Source: Algoriphagus sp. NG3 (GTDB lineage Bacteria; Bacteroidota; Bacteroidia; Cytophagales; Cyclobacteriaceae). Taken from it: a stretch of 64,000 bases of DNA. The translations under genes were made by a program, and so were the position numbers. Of this stretch, positions 10,191 through 19,401 are shown piece after piece (position 1 is the first letter of the stretch; every line of letters starts with the position of its first letter). The notes beneath the pieces are model-generated. The model was given only the letters and a program-made list of their open reading frames with translations, was not told the origin of the DNA and ran no database searches. Location: contig NZ_CP139421.1 in assembly GCF_034119865.1 (NCBI RefSeq), positions 2,728,001-2,792,000 on the forward strand. The letters run 5' to 3'.

Positions 10191-10724
10191 CTATCCAGTG
10201 ATTTCCCTGGCCGGTACTCCTCCCAAAGCTGCACCATCATTGAGGCATGATTTGACCACACATGCAGAGGCTCCTATCTTAATGTTATCGGCAAGTTGCA
10301 GCGGCCCTAAAATAACAGCATTCGCTCCTAAAAAGCAGTTATTCCCAAGAAGAATATCTCCAAATTTTCCAGCATCCTTACTTCCGATCACATTACCTCC
10401 GGTAAGGGTAAGATCATCACCTATTTGGGCATAGCCAGATATGACTATTCCCAAGGCAGAATGCAAAATCAAAATCCCCTTTCCAATTTCGGCTTTATAG
10501 TTTATCTCAGCATTGGTATATACCTCCAATAATCTAAGTATTGGCAGAAATAAAATCCTTAAAATGGAATATGCATTTCCAAATGTCAAGTACATACCTC
10601 TTTCCAGTCTATATACAAAAATAGCCCAAAATGATCTGTTAAATACCAGTATAAGGATCCTTAATCTATTCTTGCCGGTAAGACGGATAATATCGTATTT
10701 GAATTTAGAAAGCTGATCCCACAT
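10191..10724 (-). CDS. Hexapeptide-repeat acetyltransferase, serine acetyltransferase-like
   Basis: At 177 residues the protein consists of an N-terminal helical part (FWAIFVYRLERGMYL) and a left-handed beta-helix with hexapeptide repeats (GKGILILHSALGIVISGYAQIGDDL, read in shorter pieces ILHSALGIVI and IGDDLTLTGG). It ends with VPAREITG, as in small CysE-like enzymes in polysaccharide loci, which acetylate sugars or, less often, serine. The context favours O-acetylation of a glycan. It lies between asnB-like 10827 and the GT2 gene. The acceptor is unknown. Confidence 0.82.
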   Translation of the reverse strand: MWDQLSKFKYDIIRLTGKNRLRILILVFNRSFWAIFVYRLERGMYLTFGNAYSILRILFLPILRLLEVYTNAEINYKAEIGKGILILHSALGIVISGYAQIGDDLTLTGGNVIGSKDAGKFGDILLGNNCFLGANAVILGPLQLADNIKIGASACVVKSCLNDGAALGGVPAREITG

Positions 10725-10826
10725 ACTTATTTGAATATGATTGTTTTACAAAGCACAAATCTTTTACTAAAAAACACATTCACCTCTAGGATAAGAAAGT
10801 CTTATTTATCAGAATTTGATCTAAGT

Positions 10827-12668
10827 TTACTCAAACAGGGTAGTGTACCATAAAGAAAGGAAAAACAGCTGCTTCATCCATCCTTGGTTTTTCCCAGGGT
10901 TAGCCTTGAATTCTTTTACCACCTGATGAATCTCTATATGAGCAAGGAACCCAGACTTAAAAATGGGAGATTCATGCATGGACTCCAAATGTTTACGGAA
11001 TTGATCGTTTTCAAGGATATACTTTCCCCATGGCATGGACATCCCGATTTTCCTGTGATTCCTGATATATTCGGGAAGATGGGCTCCTACTGTTTTCATA
11101 GACAACAACTTCCCCTTCCCTTTGCTACTAAAATAACCGTCTGGTAAAGAAGCAACTCCACTTACCAATCTATAGTCTAAATAGGGCTCCCTACATTCAA
11201 TGGATGCCCCCATAGAAGTTCTGTCATTCTTGTCATTTAGAGATTGAAGATGGGTGTGCTGTTCCATATACAGCAATTGACGATACCTGTTGGTCGGGTA
11301 AATTTTCTTTGCCTCTTCCAGTACATCTACCCGGTACTGAGGTAGAATGTTAGCTGAAAGTATCCCCATATTCTTCAGGTCTTGAAGATACAGTTCATTG
11401 GCGTTCATCATCATCTGCAAATCATGATTATTAAGTGATAAATACCGTTTCAACTTCAGCAACCTAGCGTTCTTCAGATATTTATCGGGCACAAATTGTA
11501 TCAAACTCAATATACTATGCCGTAAACTACCATCATGTGGCTTGTATCTGACATATCCCCCCAAAACTTCATCCGCTCCTTCGCCTGTCAATAAAACGGT
11601 TACTTTTTTCTTGGCTTCCAGACTCAATCCCAGCAGAACGTTATCTGTATAATGCATCAAGGGCTCGTCATTAATATAAAGTGCTTTTTTGACCAGATCA
11701 GTCTGGGCTTCGTCAGAAAATTCATACCCGTTATAATTCAATCCCAAGTCTTCGGATAACATTTTGGCAATATGGGATTCATCATGCTCATAACCGGGAA
11801 ACTTAACATTCCATGAACTCAAATCAGAAAAACCCAACTTGGCTTGGGCATAAGCTATGCTACTACTATCCAGCCCTCCACTTAGCATTGTGCCTACTGG
11901 GACATCTGAGATCATCCGCAGCTTTACACTATCATAGAAAACCTCTTCATACCATTCTAGAGGATTTGCTATTCGCGGATGAGCCAATGCACTTTCTCCT
12001 AAATGAAACCAACGTCTGATTTTAATTAAATCCGTACCATTTTTGATTGTCATATAATGGCCTGGTAAAAGACGCTTTATATTTTTAAAAATCGTGTTTT
12101 CACCTGAGATGTAACGGTAAATCAATAACTCATCTAGCTGTGCCTCGTCAATCTGTTTAGGATATCCACCTGCAAACAATCCCTTAGGTTCACTTGAGAA
12201 TGCGAATCCCCCCGAACCCAAAGTATAAAACAGAGGCTTTACACCAAATCTATCTCTTGCAAGAGTAAGACTTTGTTCTTTTTCCTGCCACAGCGCAAAA
12301 GCAAAAAAACCGTTCAACCTATCCAGCACTTTTAAACCATACTCCATCAACAGATATAACAGTACCTCTGTATCCGAACTGGATTCAAAAACATATCCTT
12401 TGGACTTTAATTCAGGATAAAATTCTTTGAAGTTGAATATTTCCCCATTAAATACAAGTATATAATTTCCACAGGGAGAATAAAATGGCTGATGACCGTG
12501 ACTGGACAAATCCAAAATGGACAACCTCCTATGTCCCAAGGCAACTTGTCCATTGACATAAAGTCCTTCAGAATCAGGCCCTCTATGGTAAATAGCATCA
12601 TTCATCTTCTTTAACTTTGCCAAATCAGAGAGCTTATTCCTTTCCCAAAAACCTACTATACCACACAT
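10827..12668 (-). CDS. asnB: Asparagine synthetase-like glutamine amidotransferase (AsnB/WbpS type)
   Basis: The 613-residue protein begins MCGIVGF, so Cys2 is the glutaminase nucleophile after Met removal, and the class II amidotransferase domain spans about residues 2-210. The synthetase half has the PP-loop SGGLDSSSIA and LLTGEGADEV. AsnB makes asparagine, but homologues inside polysaccharide loci (WbpS is the example I know) are thought to amidate uronic acid carboxyls. A nucleotide-sugar dehydrogenase at 28030 makes this role likely here. The gene overlaps the upstream glycosyltransferase by 13 bp, suggesting co-translation. A housekeeping role in asparagine synthesis remains possible. 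Confidence 0.88.
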   Translation of the reverse strand: MCGIVGFWERNKLSDLAKLKKMNDAIYHRGPDSEGLYVNGQVALGHRRLSILDLSSHGHQPFYSPCGNYILVFNGEIFNFKEFYPELKSKGYVFESSSDTEVLLYLLMEYGLKVLDRLNGFFAFALWQEKEQSLTLARDRFGVKPLFYTLGSGGFAFSSEPKGLFAGGYPKQIDEAQLDELLIYRYISGENTIFKNIKRLLPGHYMTIKNGTDLIKIRRWFHLGESALAHPRIANPLEWYEEVFYDSVKLRMISDVPVGTMLSGGLDSSSIAYAQAKLGFSDLSSWNVKFPGYEHDESHIAKMLSEDLGLNYNGYEFSDEAQTDLVKKALYINDEPLMHYTDNVLLGLSLEAKKKVTVLLTGEGADEVLGGYVRYKPHDGSLRHSILSLIQFVPDKYLKNARLLKLKRYLSLNNHDLQMMMNANELYLQDLKNMGILSANILPQYRVDVLEEAKKIYPTNRYRQLLYMEQHTHLQSLNDKNDRTSMGASIECREPYLDYRLVSGVASLPDGYFSSKGKGKLLSMKTVGAHLPEYIRNHRKIGMSMPWGKYILENDQFRKHLESMHESPIFKSGFLAHIEIHQVVKEFKANPGKNQGWMKQLFFLSLWYTTLFE

Positions 12669-13744
12669 TTCTTGTTCTTATTTGCTAAAAGTCTTAGATA
12701 CTCCTTAAAAATTAATTTCATGTTTTCCTCGAAATTGACATTTTCCTCAACATACCGTCTATTGGACAGGATACCATTAGAGAATCTCTCAGGTTCTTCC
12801 AAAAACTCTTGAATGGCATCAGCTAGTCTAGTCGGACTGTGGACAGGCACAAGAAAACCATTAATACCTGAGCGAATAAAAGCTCTATTTGAAGGTAGAT
12901 CTGTAACTATGGGAAAACAGCCGGTGGACATCGCCTCAAAAAGAGAGGCTGATACTCCCTCTGTTTCTGGGACTGCAATGTAAAAATCACTTTTAATTAG
13001 CTTCTCAGGAAGCAGGTCATTGTCGATTTTCCCTTGGAGAACAACACGGTCTTTAATATCCAATGTACTCACCAAGTCCCTTAACTCTTTTTCGAGAACC
13101 CCTCCCCCTACAATCCAGCATATCACGTTTACCCCTCTATCTTTAAGGATTTTAAAAGCATTCAAAATATCATGATGGTTGTAAATTGACGAAAGTGACC
13201 TGGTTACAATACCTATTGGAATAGTATTGTTAAATTCAAACGGCCTCACATGCGAATAAAGGTTGAGATTGATACCTTTAGGGAGAGTCATTATCTTCGA
13301 GGGATCCGCTCCACATTCAACCATTGCATATGTCATTACATAACCCCAGGCGTGTATTAAATCTACCCGCTTATAAACCAATCTTTGGACAAATCTCTTG
13401 TAAACACCTGAAAAACCGGTTTCCGGATACGCATCAGTTATGCCTTGTTGAGCTACAACTCTAATTTTGGATTGAACAAACAATGCAAAAAAACCATAGC
13501 TTGTGGATCTCTCTGCCATCACAATGTCCCATTTCTCACCACTAGAAAAAGCTATTCTAAAAAAAAACTTTAGAAAATACACCAGCCTTTTTAACCTACT
13601 AGGAGCGAATGGAACCTCCATCGTACAGATCTTTACGCCCGATTCCTTTTCTACACCTCTCATCCAGGTAAGGGCATCTGCTCTATAGGTTTCTCCCAAA
13701 AATAAAATTCTCACAAACTCTCTTTTAATAAAGCGGTATATCAA
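12656..13744 (-). CDS. Family 4 glycosyltransferase
   Basis: This is a GT-B fold retaining glycosyltransferase of 362 residues. The C-terminal donor domain carries PIGIVTRSLSSIYNH, AVPETEGVSASLFEAMSTG (the E-x7-E region of GT4 enzymes) and PVHSPTRLADAI. The ATG at 13744 gives ten residues ahead of the first beta strand; the GTG at 13714 (VRILFLGETY) is an alternative and perhaps the true start. It ends overlapping asnB by 13 bp. Donor and acceptor sugars are unknown. Confidence 0.85.
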   Translation of the reverse strand: MIYRFIKREFVRILFLGETYRADALTWMRGVEKESGVKICTMEVPFAPSRLKRLVYFLKFFFRIAFSSGEKWDIVMAERSTSYGFFALFVQSKIRVVAQQGITDAYPETGFSGVYKRFVQRLVYKRVDLIHAWGYVMTYAMVECGADPSKIMTLPKGINLNLYSHVRPFEFNNTIPIGIVTRSLSSIYNHHDILNAFKILKDRGVNVICWIVGGGVLEKELRDLVSTLDIKDRVVLQGKIDNDLLPEKLIKSDFYIAVPETEGVSASLFEAMSTGCFPIVTDLPSNRAFIRSGINGFLVPVHSPTRLADAIQEFLEEPERFSNGILSNRRYVEENVNFEENMKLIFKEYLRLLANKNKKCVV

Positions 13745-13882
13745 CGATGTTTTTCAATGTAAAATAGTCCAAAAAAAATCAATTTCACTAAGGCTTCAGC
13801 ACATTAAAATTTTACGGCTCTTTCTACTTGGGTTCCCTGGGAAAAAGGAATACCTAGCCCCTTAAAGTATTCCGGAAATCAG

Positions 13883-13890
13883 TAATTTTG
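13883..13890 (+). promoter_or_regulatory. Candidate -7 promoter element for the plus-strand membrane protein
   Basis: TAATTTTG matches TAnnTTTG and lies 80 bp before the start at 13970. The -33 region holds only a TT in an AT-rich run. A dedicated promoter is expected because the gene is the only one on this strand; which element is used is uncertain. The remainder of the 13745-13969 gap shows nothing else clear. Confidence 0.35.
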
Positions 13891-13969
13891 TAATCTTAGA
13901 AATAAGCCTATTTATTGTCCTGTAACAGAAAGCTCATGTTTCTGACCTTTTGAATTCACATAACTACCT

Positions 13970-15907
13970 ATGGTTCAAATAAAAGAAGTTTTTTACCTAT
14001 ATAGTATTCTATTATTATGGTCGTTGCTTAGCTTCACCATCGGGGCGGCCTTCACAAAGGCTTTGGCTATAAAACAAAAAAATCCGTTTCACCGATTATT
14101 TTTAGCTCATTTTTGGGGTTTTACCTTGATAGTTACTTGCTATGCAATCTACAAAACGGAGTTTAACACCATCGCCAGTGGGACTTTGCTTCTCATTCTT
14201 TATTATGTAATCCGATTTAGTAAAAAAGGTGATAAAGAAGATAATGCACAATGGTTTAAATTAAATGACCTTACTTGGTACGGTACCGTGGCAGCGCTCA
14301 ATCTCCTTTATTTCATAATTGCACTTTGGCAAATCCAAGACTTTTCGGGGGGCTTACATTTCTTTTGGGGGGATGCAAATTTTTATTCTGCTGTAGCAGA
14401 TTACATCAATCACTTCGGTAAAGAATCCACGCATTTCTACAACTGGATAAATGTAAGCGAACAAAACCCTGATTTTTTTCACTTCTCTGACTTATGGGCC
14501 GGCGCTATTATATCTTCTACCTCTGGAGTACTTTATTACACGGGCTTAACCTTGATAATTTACCCTTTTTTACTGACCCTATTTTCCTTGGGGCTACTTG
14601 CCATTTTAAGGCAATACTCCAAATTTTCTTCTTTTGAACTGGTTTTTCTTTTCTTGACAATACTTTTTATTGCCCCCTTGAAAATAACTTTCCTTTCCGG
14701 ATTTGAAATTAAAAGCGCCGATTATTCAATTTATAATATATCGCTACTTAAAACATTGACCATTGCGTCATGTTTAGTATATACTCTTCTCAGTTATTCT
14801 TACAAATCCCTCGATTTGCGCCTATTCCCCCTATTTTTATGCGTGTTTCTATATTCAACACCCTTACCTGCTATTATAGTAGGAATATTGATCTATTTAC
14901 TTCTAGCCTGGATTCTTCAAGGTAAGCCAGACTGGCCATCCATAATACTCTCCTTAGTCATCTTATCTTTTTTTCTACTATTCTATCTTTTAATAAATCG
15001 CCCTATTTCAAACCTCCCTTACATAGAAGTAAAGGAATTGATCATTAACCGCTATTCTCAGGTAGAAAATTATGGTGTCTTACTTATATCTCTTATAAAG
15101 ATTTTTTTGTCGAAAATCATCCCCTTACTACCATTCCTACTCTTACTTTATTTTTTGAGGAAAAAAATATTGCTGAAACTATCTGAAGCTGGTGGACTAA
15201 AGGAAACTCTAATGGTGCTGCTAGTTATTTCCATTACTGGCTGGTTAGGAGCAGGTGTGATTAATTTCATTGTAGATGGAGGCCAGATTTTTGAAAATTA
15301 CATCCAGCCTCTTGCTAATATTTTCACAGTTTCTGCCATCTGGATATTTTACCGCTACTCCACAGGATGGAGAAAATGGATAGTTATAGCAGCTTTTTTT
15401 TCTGCGGGGTTATTCTTCAATAACCCTCTGCTTAAAAAGAAATTGGATATTGACGGAAAGCAATACAAGGAATTGGCCGAGAAGTTAGTCGGTATGGAAA
15501 ATTACCCTCGAATCGGGTTTATTACCCGGCAAGATTTCTATGAGGACGTTGATTTCTTTGGGAGAAACCCTAAAACAGTCACTCCCATGATTAACATGAG
15601 AAGATTTATGAATGGGTATTGGCCTGTAAATCTTTCGGTATATGATATTAAATGGGAAAATGTAACCCCCTATGAACAGGCATACATTGTTAACGGAGTA
15701 GTGGGTTCTCCGTTTTATCAGTATGTATTTGACAAAGGATACGCTGAAAATGAAATCGAAAAGGCACAAATAGATTTTATTACAGAAATGGATCTCGAGT
15801 TTCTAATCATTGACCAGCTCCATCCATGGGCCGACGATTTACCCCTCAATTCCAAACCAATTGGGCAAGTGGGCGGCTATCAGGTGATTAAAATTAACCC
15901 ACAATAA
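13970..15907 (+). CDS. Polytopic membrane protein, possible GT-C type glycosyltransferase
   Basis: The 645-residue protein has a dozen or so hydrophobic segments over residues 1-490 and a soluble C-terminal region of about 150 residues. The first large loop, near residue 135, contains WGDANFYSAVADYI, with an acidic residue placed as in GT-C enzymes that use polyprenyl-phosphate sugars. I do not recognise a named family, so the GT-C assignment is inference. It is the only gene of the locus on the plus strand and converges with the glycosyltransferase at 15922, 14 bp away. A lipid-linked-sugar transferase, O-unit ligase or polymerase would all fit. Confidence 0.6.
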   Translation: MVQIKEVFYLYSILLLWSLLSFTIGAAFTKALAIKQKNPFHRLFLAHFWGFTLIVTCYAIYKTEFNTIASGTLLLILYYVIRFSKKGDKEDNAQWFKLNDLTWYGTVAALNLLYFIIALWQIQDFSGGLHFFWGDANFYSAVADYINHFGKESTHFYNWINVSEQNPDFFHFSDLWAGAIISSTSGVLYYTGLTLIIYPFLLTLFSLGLLAILRQYSKFSSFELVFLFLTILFIAPLKITFLSGFEIKSADYSIYNISLLKTLTIASCLVYTLLSYSYKSLDLRLFPLFLCVFLYSTPLPAIIVGILIYLLLAWILQGKPDWPSIILSLVILSFFLLFYLLINRPISNLPYIEVKELIINRYSQVENYGVLLISLIKIFLSKIIPLLPFLLLLYFLRKKILLKLSEAGGLKETLMVLLVISITGWLGAGVINFIVDGGQIFENYIQPLANIFTVSAIWIFYRYSTGWRKWIVIAAFFSAGLFFNNPLLKKKLDIDGKQYKELAEKLVGMENYPRIGFITRQDFYEDVDFFGRNPKTVTPMINMRRFMNGYWPVNLSVYDIKWENVTPYEQAYIVNGVVGSPFYQYVFDKGYAENEIEKAQIDFITEMDLEFLIIDQLHPWADDLPLNSKPIGQVGGYQVIKINPQ

Positions 15908-15921
15908 ATTTTCTATTTTGT

Positions 15922-16998
15922 TCAAGATTGGGGGTGATCTACAAGAATATTTTGATACAGCTGATGAAACCTCTCAGGGCCAAAGTTTTTCAAAACATGT
16001 CTTCTGAGGTTTTGACCTCTTTCCAGAGCTTCGCTCTGGTGAGAAATCACATAGGCAAGTGCATTGGCCAAATCTACCGGAGATTGGGCAGGTACAAGCC
16101 ATCCATAATCATTGCTGGGCAAAACCTTGCTACAGTCCCCTACATTAGTACATATTGTTGGCAATGCCGCCAGACCATACTCTAACAATGCTACGGGCAA
16201 TCCCTCCGATATAGAACTTAGGATAGCTATATCCGACTCATTAAGCAATTTATCCACCTCATTACTCGGCCCCAGAAACTCTATTTTATCAGTAAGTCCG
16301 TAATCTCTGATTTTACTTTTGACCACTTTAAAACAATCCTCTTCAACGATTTGTCCAACTAGCGATATATTAAAATCTATTCCATTAAGATGGATTATTT
16401 TCAGAGCTTCCAACAGAGTGAGATGATCTTTTTGCCTTCTAAAGTTAGCCAGTTGAAGTAATTTCACAGGAGTATTCATCCCCTCCCTTCCCTTGAATTC
16501 AACATATGGAAAATTAGTGATCAAGAAAATTCTGTCGGAAGGCAAAATATTTTTTGCTTTCCACCACACTTCCAATTTCTCATTTACAACCAGAATCGCA
16601 TCTACAAACTTCAAAAAGAAATTCAATTCTTTGCGTGGGTATTGATCCAATTGATCACTTAAACCAAAATGGTCATGCCAAATTAATTTCAATTTTGGGA
16701 AAAATATTTTAAGTAGAGTACCCCAGTAAATGGATGTGGAATGGGCATGGACTACATCTGGATTGTACTTTCTGACAAAGGAACATAGTTTAAAGAAAGT
16801 CAGGACATCTAGTCCGTTTTTCTTTTTCAAACTCAAATAAATGGTTGACTTATTTAAGTTTTCAACCATACGACCGCTTTTCCTAGTCGAAACCAAAATG
16901 TTCTGAATCCCTTTTTCGGAGAATAGATTAGCCATATTGATAGACATACGCTCTGTCCCCCCATAATTTAAGGAATCAACAAGTTGCAGTATTTTCAT
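15922..16998 (-). CDS. Family 4 glycosyltransferase
   Basis: From the ATG at 16998 the protein has 358 residues and starts MKILQLVDSLNYGGTERM, the classical GT4 N-terminus with the GG loop. The frame is open to 17103 and encodes a hydrophobic stretch there, but the internal start is far more typical. The donor half holds KLLQLANFRRQKDHLTLL, FLGPSNEVDKLL and ISEGLPVALLEYGLAALPTI, the conserved nucleotide-sugar region. It begins a run of six glycosyltransferase genes reaching to 22928. Specificity is unknown. Confidence 0.87.
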   Translation of the reverse strand: MKILQLVDSLNYGGTERMSINMANLFSEKGIQNILVSTRKSGRMVENLNKSTIYLSLKKKNGLDVLTFFKLCSFVRKYNPDVVHAHSTSIYWGTLLKIFFPKLKLIWHDHFGLSDQLDQYPRKELNFFLKFVDAILVVNEKLEVWWKAKNILPSDRIFLITNFPYVEFKGREGMNTPVKLLQLANFRRQKDHLTLLEALKIIHLNGIDFNISLVGQIVEEDCFKVVKSKIRDYGLTDKIEFLGPSNEVDKLLNESDIAILSSISEGLPVALLEYGLAALPTICTNVGDCSKVLPSNDYGWLVPAQSPVDLANALAYVISHQSEALERGQNLRRHVLKNFGPERFHQLYQNILVDHPQS

Positions 16999-17132
16999 TA
17001 GAAGGAATTCATCAATAGTTTGGTTTTTAGCAGGGTGAAGCAAACCCAATAGATATAGAGCGGCTAATGCTAGGAAAAAAACAATCCTGAAGTAATCCCA
17101 CAATGCTATTACCTGCGACCGGACTGTTTTGT

Positions 17133-18263
17133 TTAATCATTGATCACGTTGCCGATTTCCATCTCAAATTTCTCCAAAGTATAGCCAGTAGACCATTCAT
17201 GCGCTGTCCTAGCCATTCTGTTATACTCATCCTGGCTATTGATTAAAAGTGATATTTGCTCATATATATCTATCGGGTCTTTTGAAACCAATACCCCCCT
17301 ACTTCCAAAGTCCAACATCTGAGGCACACACGACACTTTCGTGGTAATAGGAAGACATCCCCAAAACATAGCTTCTGCTACTACTTTTGGCCAGCCTTCA
17401 CTATCTGAAATAAATACCAGAAAATGACACCGCTGATAGTATTGCTTAACATACTCCGCAGGCTTATTGCCATGGATCGTTACACAATCTTCCAGCGCTG
17501 AAACATGCACGAGTTCTTCTAGGGTTTTCCTGAGTGGACCTTCACCAAATAAGTGGAGGTTACAAGGGATTTTGTTTTCCTTCAACAATTTCACTACCTC
17601 AATACAAATATCAGGATTTTTGTTTTTGGATAGTGTACCTACAAAAATAAGTTCTACAGGCGTATCAACTCCGCCAATCTTGCGGGGAACAAAAGGAAGA
17701 ACGTCCAAATCAGAATAAGATGCGGTGAAAAAGGGTAGGATATTTTTCGTTTTATCGGGCCACTCCCCATATACAAGCACCTTCATATTCTTGGTCAAAA
17801 AGGTAGATCGCAACAAAAACTGTTGAACCCGGTAAGACTTTGGCTGTCTGATCGACCAATCCCAATTCCCGGCGTATTTTGCACTTTTCTTTTTGCCTGG
17901 AAAAAAAAGCTGAGCTATAGATCCCAGCAGCCCCATATTGCCTGGGCACCTTAGGTGAATATGATATGCCTTTCCCATCGTTCGGAGAATCCTCCAGAAA
18001 ATCAAGGGGATAGTCCCCAGTGCTTTGATGGCATTTACTGGATTGAGGAAATCAAATGAGGGAACGCTTACAAATTCAATATTCTCTGAATGATAGGCTA
18101 TATCAATCTCGCTGATTTTATCACTTACGATACATGGTGCCACAATATATATTTTACTAAAAAATTTAGTCCAAATGTTTATTTCCTTAGTATATGGCCC
18201 ATATGCATAGTACTTACCGTCTTTAAATACATGGGATAGTTGTGTGACTATCAATAAGGTCAT
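17133..18263 (-). CDS. Family 4 glycosyltransferase
   Basis: A 376-residue GT-B protein with a GT4 donor domain: VELIFVGTLSKNKNPDI, LHLFGEGPLRKTLEEL, VTIHGNKPAEYV and FISDSEGWPKVVAEAMFWG. The start overlaps the stop of the preceding gene by 4 bp (ATGA at 18260-18263), a sign of translational coupling. The N-terminal acceptor domain (VTQLSHVFKDGKYYAYGPY) is less conserved. Its substrate is not predictable from sequence. Confidence 0.86.
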   Translation of the reverse strand: MTLLIVTQLSHVFKDGKYYAYGPYTKEINIWTKFFSKIYIVAPCIVSDKISEIDIAYHSENIEFVSVPSFDFLNPVNAIKALGTIPLIFWRILRTMGKAYHIHLRCPGNMGLLGSIAQLFFPGKKKSAKYAGNWDWSIRQPKSYRVQQFLLRSTFLTKNMKVLVYGEWPDKTKNILPFFTASYSDLDVLPFVPRKIGGVDTPVELIFVGTLSKNKNPDICIEVVKLLKENKIPCNLHLFGEGPLRKTLEELVHVSALEDCVTIHGNKPAEYVKQYYQRCHFLVFISDSEGWPKVVAEAMFWGCLPITTKVSCVPQMLDFGSRGVLVSKDPIDIYEQISLLINSQDEYNRMARTAHEWSTGYTLEKFEMEIGNVIND

Positions 18264-19399
18264 TTCAGATCGCAGATCGATGTATAAAAGTCAATATTGG
18301 CTTTTAGGATTTTCTTTGGAGAAAATTTCCCGATTACCTTAGCCCTAGCTCTTCGCCCAATCTCCGAAAAATCATCCCTTTGACTTAGAGCCATTTTTAT
18401 CGTACCAGCTATATCAATGGGATCCAACGGGTTGCATAACCAGCCATCGATTCCATGTGTAATGGTTTCCGAGCCAGGTCCAAGTTGGGTGAAAATGACC
18501 GGTTTCTCCATTGCCATGGATTCCGGAGCTACCAATCCTTGGGTTTCCGAATGTGAGGGAAAAATACAGATTTCCGCTTCTTCATATATAGAAGGTAATC
18601 TAGCCTGTTCTACCGGCCCATAAAAAGTAAACGAATCTTTAATGTCGGCAAAGGACTCCTTCATCAAGTCAGTATATGATTTGCCTCCAGGGAATTTCCA
18701 ATCCCTGCCAAACAAGTTCAAGTGTAAATCAGGAAAATCCTTATGAAGTAACTTTAATGCCTGCAACAATTGTCTCACGCCTTTTTTCTCGCATATAGTA
18801 CCCGCAAATACTAACGAGTTCTTTACCACTTTAACTGGGTCGGAAGGATAAAACCGTTCAATAGAAATTGGATAATTAATTATCTCAATTGGTTTGTTGC
18901 CGTAACTAAGGAATTTCTGGGTTTCTTCTTTTACATGGTTCGATACGGCTATAAAACCATCTGCTTTACTAAACGAACGTTTTTCCTGAAAGCCCTTCCA
19001 GTTATTGACTTTTCTGTTTTCACCAACTGAGAAAAAGTGATGCCCCCCATGGAGTCGGATAAGGTATTTAATCCCAGGAATCTTATTTATAAAAGCTAAT
19101 AGCAATTCTGGAGATTCAACAATTGATATGGGGGATTGGCTATGTAATTTACGTATCTCCTTGTTCAGCTTCCGAAAATTAAAATACCACTTTAACCCAG
19201 GGGCTTTACTCGGACTGAGCGAAATCACCCTGACTCCCTCATCATCATCAACCGAATGAACAGTTGAGTGGAATCCAATCACGGTAACTGCGATATTCTC
19301 CTTGATTAGCCCTTTTGCAATCGTTTGAACAAATGACCCAATACCTCCATGTATTTTGTTGTGAAGTGGGTATTCTCCCGTGAGGAATACTATGTGCAT
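18260..19399 (-). CDS. Family 4 glycosyltransferase
   Basis: The 379-residue protein starts MHIVFLTGEYPLHNKIHGGIG, the glycine-rich acceptor loop of GT4 enzymes. Its donor half has LVFAGTICEKKGVRQLL, YGPVEQARLPSIYEEA and FPSHSETQGLVAPESMAME, with the paired glutamates of the family. It is coupled to the following gene by a 4 bp overlap and lies 2 bp after 19402. The clustering with similar enzymes points to assembly of one long oligosaccharide unit. Confidence 0.87.
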   Translation of the reverse strand: MHIVFLTGEYPLHNKIHGGIGSFVQTIAKGLIKENIAVTVIGFHSTVHSVDDDEGVRVISLSPSKAPGLKWYFNFRKLNKEIRKLHSQSPISIVESPELLLAFINKIPGIKYLIRLHGGHHFFSVGENRKVNNWKGFQEKRSFSKADGFIAVSNHVKEETQKFLSYGNKPIEIINYPISIERFYPSDPVKVVKNSLVFAGTICEKKGVRQLLQALKLLHKDFPDLHLNLFGRDWKFPGGKSYTDLMKESFADIKDSFTFYGPVEQARLPSIYEEAEICIFPSHSETQGLVAPESMAMEKPVIFTQLGPGSETITHGIDGWLCNPLDPIDIAGTIKMALSQRDDFSEIGRRARAKVIGKFSPKKILKANIDFYTSICDLK

Positions 19400-19401
19400 A
19401 T

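Noticed and set aside
10791..10805. Inverted repeat ATAAGA/TCTTAT after the asparagine synthetase-like gene
   Set aside because: Only six A+T-rich pairs and no following T-run on the minus strand, so it does not support a terminator.
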